In this document: positions 57,591-64,000 of the stretch, one piece after another | Layout of the letters: each line of letters begins with the position of its first letter | Numbering within the stretch: position 1 is the first letter of the stretch | Assembly (NCBI GenBank): GCA_012719955.1 | Contig: JAAXZI010000186.1 | Location: 52,421-116,420 of the forward strand | Length of the DNA: 64,000 nucleotides | Source: Phycisphaerae bacterium | GTDB taxonomy: Bacteria > Planctomycetota > Phycisphaerae > UBA1845 > PWPN01 | Direction of reading: 5' to 3' | Program-made: the position numbers and the translations under genes | The notes under the pieces: model-generated | Databases searched by the model: none | What the model was told of the DNA's origin: nothing | What the model saw: the letters and a program-made list of their open reading frames with translations, nothing else

Positions 57591-59219
57591 ATGTGGACAC
57601 GGCGCTTCCTGGCTTGCTTTCTGTTGATGACGATAGTTGCCGGATGCAAGGTCGGCCCGAATTACGAGCCACCCCAGACCCCCGCTCCCGCCAACTGGAG
57701 CGGACTTGAAAACCCCACCACCCGGCCGGCCGGACCTGCGGCCCAATCACCCGGCCCGACCACCCGCCCCGCGGATCTGGCCACCTGGTGGCAGACCCTG
57801 CGGGACCCGCTGCTCGACGAGCTCATCGAGCAGGCCGTCGAATCCAACCTTGACTTGCGCATCGCCCGCGCCCGCGTGGCCGAGGCCCGGGCCACGCGCG
57901 GCATCGTGGCCGCCGCCCTCTGGCCGCAGGTCAACCTGGGCAGCTCCTACTCCTACCAGGGCAGAAGCCTCAATGCCGGGGCCCGGACGGAAGGCGGCCT
58001 GACCGTCGCCGAGCAGGCCCGCAACACCGCCGTCAACGCCGCGGTGCGCAGAGCGGTCACCGGAGCCGGCGGCGCGGCGGCTACGCCCGGCGGCGCGGTC
58101 GGCCAGGCCATTACCGGCTCGGTCGCCAACCTCCTGCAGGGCAACGGGGCCAAGGTCTCGCGCGACCAGAACCTGTTCCAGCTCGGCTTCGACGCAAGCT
58201 GGGAGCTCGACGTGTTCGGCGGCAACCGGCGGGCTGTCGAGGCGGCCGACGCCGACATCGGCGCCTCCGAGGCCAGCCATCGCGACGTGCTGGTGACGCT
58301 CATCTCCGAGGTGGCCCTCAATTACGTCCAGCTTCGCGGTTTTCAGCGCCGCCTGGACATCGCCCTGGAGAACATTCGCATCCAGCAGGAGTCGCTGAAC
58401 ATCGCCGAAGACCTGCTGCGCGTCGGCTTTGAGAACCAGTTGGCCGTGGACCAGGCCCGCGCACAGCTTGCCACCACGCAGTCCCAACTGCCGCTGCTGC
58501 GAAGCGCCATCCGCCAAACCATCTATCAGCTCAGCGTTCTGCTGGGCCAGACGCCCGGCACGCTGTTGTCCCAGTTGGAGCCGGAAGGTTCTATTCCGAA
58601 GGTTCCAGAGGAAGTGCCCATGGGCCTGCCCTCCGACCTGCTGCGCCGCCGTCCCGACATTCGCACCGCTGAGCGCCAGCTCGCCGCCGCCACGGCTCGC
58701 GTGGGTGAGGCCATCTCCGACCTCTTCCCGAAGTTCTCCATCAACGCCTCCATCGGCCCCAGCAGCCGCACCATGCGTCACTTCTTCGACCGCCAGAGCC
58801 TGGGCTGGTCCATCGGCCCCGGCGTGACCTGGCCGGTCTTCGACGGCTGGCGCATCCGCTCCAACATCGCCGTGCAGAACGCCCGCCAGGAGCAGGCCCT
58901 GGCCCTGTACGAACAGACCGTGCTCGTGGCCTTCCAGGAGGTCGAGAACGCGCTGGTGGCCTACCAGGAAGAGCAGATCCGTTACCAATCACTGATCGAG
59001 GCCGTGCAGGCCAGCCAGGAGGCCACCGAAATCAGCGTGGAGCGCTTCCGCCACGGCCAGACCAACTTTCTGGATGTGCTCGAATCGCAGCGCTCCCTCT
59101 ACGCCTCCCAGGACGCGCTGATCGAAAGCGAGACCACGGTGATCACCAACCTGATCTCGCTCTACAAAGCCCTCGGCGGCGGATGGGAACTGCCCGTGCC
59201 CGTGGCCAGTTCTGAGTAG
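57591..59219 (+). CDS. Outer membrane efflux lipoprotein (NodT/OprM family)
   Basis: Lipobox IVAGCKVGPNYEPP; WWQTLRDPLLDELIEQAVESNLDLRIARARVAEARA; GLPSDLLRRRPDIRTAERQLAAATARVGEA. Confidence 0.95.
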   Translation: MWTRRFLACFLLMTIVAGCKVGPNYEPPQTPAPANWSGLENPTTRPAGPAAQSPGPTTRPADLATWWQTLRDPLLDELIEQAVESNLDLRIARARVAEARATRGIVAAALWPQVNLGSSYSYQGRSLNAGARTEGGLTVAEQARNTAVNAAVRRAVTGAGGAAATPGGAVGQAITGSVANLLQGNGAKVSRDQNLFQLGFDASWELDVFGGNRRAVEAADADIGASEASHRDVLVTLISEVALNYVQLRGFQRRLDIALENIRIQQESLNIAEDLLRVGFENQLAVDQARAQLATTQSQLPLLRSAIRQTIYQLSVLLGQTPGTLLSQLEPEGSIPKVPEEVPMGLPSDLLRRRPDIRTAERQLAAATARVGEAISDLFPKFSINASIGPSSRTMRHFFDRQSLGWSIGPGVTWPVFDGWRIRSNIAVQNARQEQALALYEQTVLVAFQEVENALVAYQEEQIRYQSLIEAVQASQEATEISVERFRHGQTNFLDVLESQRSLYASQDALIESETTVITNLISLYKALGGGWELPVPVASSE

Positions 59220-59330
59220 ACCTTTGTTGGAAGCCCCGGGCCCGCTGTGTTGGCAGATCGGACCGATCCGACGGATCCGACCGATCGGACGGATCAAACG
59301 CTTCCAGCAGTGCTCGCCCTGAGCAGAGAA

Positions 59331-61067
59331 TTACTGACTACTCGCGCCGGGATACTGCGGCTTCCACGGCCACGGCACCGCCTTGGCCCGTTTCGCCCAC
59401 GCCTCCCACCGGCCGGCCAGTTCTTTGACGCGCTCGGGCTGCTGGCCGGCAAGGTCCCGCATCTCCGTGCGATCGGTCTCCATGTCGTACAGCTCCCATG
59501 CCCCCCGGGGACTCTTGGCCACCAGCTTCCACTTGCCCACGCGAATCGCCCGGTTGCCCTCATGTTCCCAATAGAGGGCCTCGCGCTGGAGCGGCTCGCC
59601 GCGGAAGGCCGGCAGCAGCGACACGCCTTCCATCGGGGTGATCGGGTTGCCCTCGTACTCCCGCGGATACTCCGCTTTGGCCAGCTCGACGCAGGTGGCC
59701 ATGATGTCGATCAGGTGCCCGGGCTGGTGTTCCAGCTCGCCCCGCCGCCGGATGCCCGCCGGCCAGTGGGCGATCAGCGGCGTGGAAATGCCGCCCTCAT
59801 GCACCCAGTGCTTGTATTCCCGGAAAGGCGTGTTGGAGACATTGGCCCAGGCCCGCCCATAGGCCATGAAAGTATCCTCCGGACCGGGCATCGCACCCGG
59901 CCCCTGGAGCATGGGGAAACCCGACCGGGTCTGCTTGCGATCCGCCGTGCGGACCACGTCCGGGGCGATGATCGGCAACGTGGGCTTGTCGGAGCGGGTC
60001 ATGTCACCCTGTCGCCCCATCTCTTCGGCGCACGCGCCGTTGTCCTGCAGAAACAGGATCAGGGTATTGTCCAGCATCCGGCGTTTTTCGAGTTGCTGCA
60101 CAATCCGGCCGATGCCCTCGTCCATGCGGTCGATCATGGCGGCGTACACTTCCATGCAGCGCGCTTCCCAGTCCTTGTGCGGACACTGTCCCCAATCGCC
60201 GGCTTGCGGCGTCAGCGTCCACTCCGGCTTGATGAGCCCCATCTGCCGCATGCGCTCCAGGCGCCGGCGGCGGACCGGCTCGTATCCGCTGTCATACTTG
60301 CCTTTATATTTGGCGATGGCCTCCTCGGGGGCCTGCATCGGCCAGTGGGCGGCGGTATAGGCCACGTACATGAAAAACGGGCGGTCGGGCCGGTTCTTCG
60401 CGTGATCCTCGATGAAGCGTACCGCGTGCTCGCTGATCGCGTCGGTGTAGTAATACTGGTCCGGCCGGTACTCAGGGTCGGCCAGGGCCGAGATCATGGT
60501 GTTGTCGCGCGTCAGGCCGGCGGGGTCGAAATAATTGCCCGCCCCCACGATGGTCCCGTAGTAGCGCTCGAAGCCGCGCTGCAGCGGCCAGTTGTGTTTG
60601 CGCGCGTTGGGCTGCGTGAAGCGGGTCACATGCCATTTGCCCACCGCGTAAGTGGCATATCCGGCCGGCCTGAGCACCTCCGGGATGGTGACGCACGTGC
60701 GGTTCAGATCCCCGCGATATCCGTCGAAGCCGGCGTCGTTCATCATGTGGCCCACGCCCGCCTGGTGCGGATACAGGCCGGTCAGCAGGCTGGCCCGCGT
60801 CGGGCAGCAACGGGCCGTGTTGTAAAACTGAGTAAACCTCAAGCCCCCCGCCGCCAGACGATCCAGGTTCGGGGTTTGGATTTCCCCCCCGTAGCAGCCC
60901 AGGTCGGAGAAGCCCATGTCATCGGAGAGAATGACGAGGATATTGGGCGCGCCTCCCGCCGCGCCTCCGCCGGACGGCGCCGCCTGGCCCAGCGTCCGCG
61001 ACACGAAACCCACCAACAGGGCAAGGGTCATACCTGGAACCAGCAGCCGACAGGATGATCGTTTCAT
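59331..61067 (-). CDS. Type I sulfatase, paralogue of 41466-43238
   Basis: Signal peptide; NILVILSDDMGFSDLGCYGGEIQTPNLDRLA; CCPTRASLLTGLYPHQAG. Confidence 0.95.
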   Translation of the reverse strand: MKRSSCRLLVPGMTLALLVGFVSRTLGQAAPSGGGAAGGAPNILVILSDDMGFSDLGCYGGEIQTPNLDRLAAGGLRFTQFYNTARCCPTRASLLTGLYPHQAGVGHMMNDAGFDGYRGDLNRTCVTIPEVLRPAGYATYAVGKWHVTRFTQPNARKHNWPLQRGFERYYGTIVGAGNYFDPAGLTRDNTMISALADPEYRPDQYYYTDAISEHAVRFIEDHAKNRPDRPFFMYVAYTAAHWPMQAPEEAIAKYKGKYDSGYEPVRRRRLERMRQMGLIKPEWTLTPQAGDWGQCPHKDWEARCMEVYAAMIDRMDEGIGRIVQQLEKRRMLDNTLILFLQDNGACAEEMGRQGDMTRSDKPTLPIIAPDVVRTADRKQTRSGFPMLQGPGAMPGPEDTFMAYGRAWANVSNTPFREYKHWVHEGGISTPLIAHWPAGIRRRGELEHQPGHLIDIMATCVELAKAEYPREYEGNPITPMEGVSLLPAFRGEPLQREALYWEHEGNRAIRVGKWKLVAKSPRGAWELYDMETDRTEMRDLAGQQPERVKELAGRWEAWAKRAKAVPWPWKPQYPGASSQ

Positions 61068-61211
61068 AATTCCTCCAGCGAATGGATGCCGCACCTCTTG
61101 AACCGCACAGCCGTAGCCTCATTGTCACCGTGAGCCCGGCTCTTGTCACGGGGAACATAAGCCCGGCGAGTGCTCGCGCCGCGCCCTTCGGCCCCGCGCT
61201 TCACGTCACGT

Positions 61212-63485
61212 TCACCCGCCCGCGCCACTGCCGGGCACGATCTCAAACGGAATGGCCGGCAGCACGCCCATCGAGAACCGCTGCGACGCCCGAGAGCCCG
61301 AGCCGCCGGCGCGTCGGCTTGAAGACTGGCCGAATGCCTCAATGACCAGGTTGTCCGCCAGCCCGACCTTCACTTTCCCGCCATCGGCTTTCACCTCGAT
61401 GGACGCGCCTTCGGGCCGTCTCGTCACCGGCCCCAGGGTCAATCCCTCCGGCGGGTCGCGCAGCTCGAGCGTCACATCCTCCAGCCGCAGCCTGTTGGGA
61501 GTCCGAATCCGAATGGAAGCCCTGCCGCCCGCCGGCACGCGCACCGGCTCATGACTGACCAATTCCACCGGCCCCAACGATCGTGAAGGCCCCACCGTCG
61601 CCACCAGCAGTTCCCGGCTGGGCGTCAGGTGCCGATATGCGAAAGCCTGCATCATGTCTTCCGCCGGGACCACCGGTCGGCGAAGGGTCTCCCCGCTGAT
61701 CCTGGCGATGCCCTCGAGCCGCAGGACCGCCGGTTCCCGGAGTGGCTCCCGCGGCGCAGACAGCGTCATCCACACCTGGTCGCGCCCGGCCGGAATCCGC
61801 CCTCCGCTGAGCCGGAACCCGCGCGGGGCCTCCGTGAGCACAACGTCGATCTCGCCGTCAAAACCATCCTTTCGCACCACATGCACGCACACCGCCTCGG
61901 CGCTGCCTGTGCGGATGTTGACGCTCGACGGCGTCACCCGCAATGCGAAATCCGGCCGCGGCGGCCCGATGCGCAGCCAATACTGATAGGCGAAGCCGCC
62001 CTGTCGCTGCGAATCACTCAGCGACACCGCGTAGCGCCCATCCGCCGGCAGTTGAGCGCGAAGATAGGAATCGGCGTGATGCGTGAGCAGCCCGGATTCC
62101 TTGTCCTCGAAATCGTCATTCCAGGCCAGCACGCGCCCGGTGGCGTCGGTCAGCCGCAACAGCGAATCCAGCGGCGAGTACAGCCGCCGGGCGTACACCT
62201 CCGCAACCACTACCTCCCCGGCCCGACCGTCGAACTGAAACACGTCCACGTCGCCGGGCTTGTGGATCCGGCCGTTGATCAGGCGCGGCAATTCCACGAT
62301 CTGTGATTTCTCCAGGGCGTCGTTCGGCTCGACCTCATCGGCGCGGGGCCACCACTCGTCGTGCCCTCCCAAAGCCGCGGGCGCCGTGGTCACCGGCTTG
62401 AGTCCCTCCCACGGCACGGCCCGCGCAATAGCGCTCTGCTCCCCCACCGCCAGCCGATAGACAAAGTCGTCCCGCCCGCGATAGAGCGCATCGCGGATTT
62501 CGATCTGGTATTCCCCATCTTTCGGAACTTTACAGAGGAGCACCGGATCGGGGTCAAACCGGTAGTCGTCCGCAAAGGCGACCTCCCTGCCTTCCGCGTC
62601 GTACAGCGCCACCGTCGCCTGGAACCAGCCCGGAACCGCGTCGGCCAGGTACGGTATCAGGTGCCGGGCCTGAACCTGGATGGCTAGTGGCCGTCCGCCC
62701 CGGGCACGAAAACGGAATCGATCCACATCTCCGGGTTTGACCTGCCCGTTGATCAGCACCGGCAGCTCAAGCGGCGCATCGTTCAACAGCGAGGCCATTC
62801 CCGAACGTGGGTCGTTGGGTTCACACTCGAAGGTCTCCGGCAGCGAACCCACCACGAACACGAGCGGATTGGTCAGGCCCTGCGATGTCTTGACCCGTAT
62901 TTCGCGGTCGCCGGCGGGCGCATTTTTCTCGATGGTCACTTCGATGACCACCGATTCGGCAAGCTGCGGATTGGGTTGACGCCGCTTGAGCACGAGCAGC
63001 TCGTTGCGCACGTGCAGCAGCTCACGTAGGCTCTTGCGCTCAAGGTTGCGCAGCAAAGGATGCTCCGGCAGCTCGGCGGGCTGCGTGGCCGCGCCTGCGT
63101 CCGTCGCTCCCCGCCGGGCTCCGTCGCCTCTGACCCGAATGAATTCCCGTACCTCCGGCGGGAGATCCTGCAACTGCCCGGGCGCCTCGGCGATCTGCTT
63201 CGCGATCAATTCCCGCAGCCGCCGCGTGATCGCGTCGCGCTGCTCTTTCATGAGGTTGTTGAGCGGCCGGTAGTACTTGACCACCCGGGCCCGCACGCCC
63301 TTGCCGGATACGTACGCCCCCTCCGCTCCGCGCAGGTTCTGGCCGCCGACAACCACTTCGAAGGTGCTGCCCCGCTGTCCACCGGCCGGGTAGACGTACC
63401 CGATGTGCGGCCCGCCTCGATTCGACTGTCCCCACACCGCCGGCACACACAGCATGTTTAGTATCAGCAGCACAAGCGGGAGCAC
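61212..63485 (-). CDS. Secreted protein with bacterial pre-peptidase C-terminal (PPC)-like domains; start uncertain (63485 GTG or 63860)
   Basis: Signal-like VLPLVLLILNMLCVPAVWGQ; two segments DVDRFRFRARGGRPLAIQVQA and DVDVFQFDGRAGEVVVAEVYARRL. Confidence 0.75.
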   Translation of the reverse strand: MLPLVLLILNMLCVPAVWGQSNRGGPHIGYVYPAGGQRGSTFEVVVGGQNLRGAEGAYVSGKGVRARVVKYYRPLNNLMKEQRDAITRRLRELIAKQIAEAPGQLQDLPPEVREFIRVRGDGARRGATDAGAATQPAELPEHPLLRNLERKSLRELLHVRNELLVLKRRQPNPQLAESVVIEVTIEKNAPAGDREIRVKTSQGLTNPLVFVVGSLPETFECEPNDPRSGMASLLNDAPLELPVLINGQVKPGDVDRFRFRARGGRPLAIQVQARHLIPYLADAVPGWFQATVALYDAEGREVAFADDYRFDPDPVLLCKVPKDGEYQIEIRDALYRGRDDFVYRLAVGEQSAIARAVPWEGLKPVTTAPAALGGHDEWWPRADEVEPNDALEKSQIVELPRLINGRIHKPGDVDVFQFDGRAGEVVVAEVYARRLYSPLDSLLRLTDATGRVLAWNDDFEDKESGLLTHHADSYLRAQLPADGRYAVSLSDSQRQGGFAYQYWLRIGPPRPDFALRVTPSSVNIRTGSAEAVCVHVVRKDGFDGEIDVVLTEAPRGFRLSGGRIPAGRDQVWMTLSAPREPLREPAVLRLEGIARISGETLRRPVVPAEDMMQAFAYRHLTPSRELLVATVGPSRSLGPVELVSHEPVRVPAGGRASIRIRTPNRLRLEDVTLELRDPPEGLTLGPVTRRPEGASIEVKADGGKVKVGLADNLVIEAFGQSSSRRAGGSGSRASQRFSMGVLPAIPFEIVPGSGAGG

Positions 63486-63752
63486 CCTCCGGCAGAGGGC
63501 GTAAGCAGCCCAAGCCCCACGGTAGAGGGCATGGGCAGGCGAAGACTGACAAGGGAGGGCATACACAGGCGAAACTTGGTAACTGGAGGCATAGGCAGGC
63601 CAAGCCTGGTGATGGTGAGCGCGGACAGCCCAAGCCCGGCAGGGGAGGGCTTGTGCAGGCAAAATCCTGCATGGGAGCGCTTGGGCAGGTGAAATCCCGC
63701 AGGAGAAGGTTTGCGCAGGCGAAACCCGGCGGCTGAGGGCATACCGCCTCCA
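63483..63752. repeat. 30-bp degenerate tandem array, about nine units, open in the frame of the PPC-like protein
   Basis: Encodes 10-aa units WRRYALSRRV SPAQTFSCGI SPAQALPCRI LPAQALPCRA WAVRAHHHQA WPAYASSYQV SPVYALPCQS SPAHALYRGA WAAYALCRRV. Confidence 0.9.
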
Positions 63753-63837
63753 TGTCGCTGATGGTCGATCGCGGATCGCGGCGAAGCTCCGTTCTTCGAC
63801 ACTCCACATTTGGCGCTCCACCATCAAACTCATCCCG

Positions 63838-63953
63838 TTCTCACCTTCCCACGGCCCCACCTTTGCATTTTCTCACCTTCTGACTTTCGCGCCGCCTACT
63901 TTCGCACTTTCACACTTTCGCACTTTCTCACCTTCACACCTTCTCCGCCCCAC
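63838..63953. repeat. Second locus of the ~9-bp CTTTCTCAC-type pyrimidine array
   Basis: ttctcaccttcccac...ttttctcaccttctgactttcgcgccgcctactttcgcactttcacactttcgcactttctcaccttcacaccttctcc. Confidence 0.9.
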
Positions 63954-64000
63954 CCCTTCACCCTTCCCAACCACCGCTGCCTCCCAGCCTTCACATGATC

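Noticed and set aside
59247-61058. 603-aa plus ORF
   Set aside because: Antisense to the second sulfatase with intact CCPTR motif.

Overview
64 kb of GC-rich bacterial chromosome whose gene content fits Planctomycetes/Phycisphaerae: two CCPTR-type sulfatases, GH106 and GH127 glycosidases, multiheme cytochrome-TPR fusions, dockerin-like tails and many small lipoproteins. The lineage is inferred from family content only. Recognisable modules: C-terminal part of a B12-dependent class II RNR, hicBA toxin-antitoxin, futalosine menaquinone genes mqnA-mqnC, metK, a CDF transporter beside an ECF sigma/anti-sigma/CnrX-CpxP-like triad, a CAU tRNA, nnrE, putrescine genes aguB-aguA, a PduO-type B12 adenosyltransferase coupled to an O-antigen-ligase/TPR protein, a RACo-like ferredoxin/ASKHA protein, an octaheme-HEAT-TPR cytochrome coupled to a RidA/FkbO-fold protein, and a MarR plus tripartite ABC efflux locus. 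No CRISPR array, prophage or transposase was seen. The least explained material is intergenic: (i) several dispersed hairpin repeat families shared between distant loci; (ii) short-period arrays (7, ~9, 30 and 52 bp) at gene boundaries; (iii) an apparently complete small gene at 31.75-32.04 kb (promoter, 5' hairpin, 46-aa ORF, terminator) absent from the ORF track; (iv) two interleaved 13-bp inverted repeats (a-b-a'-b' order) downstream of aguA. All repeat comparisons were made by eye.
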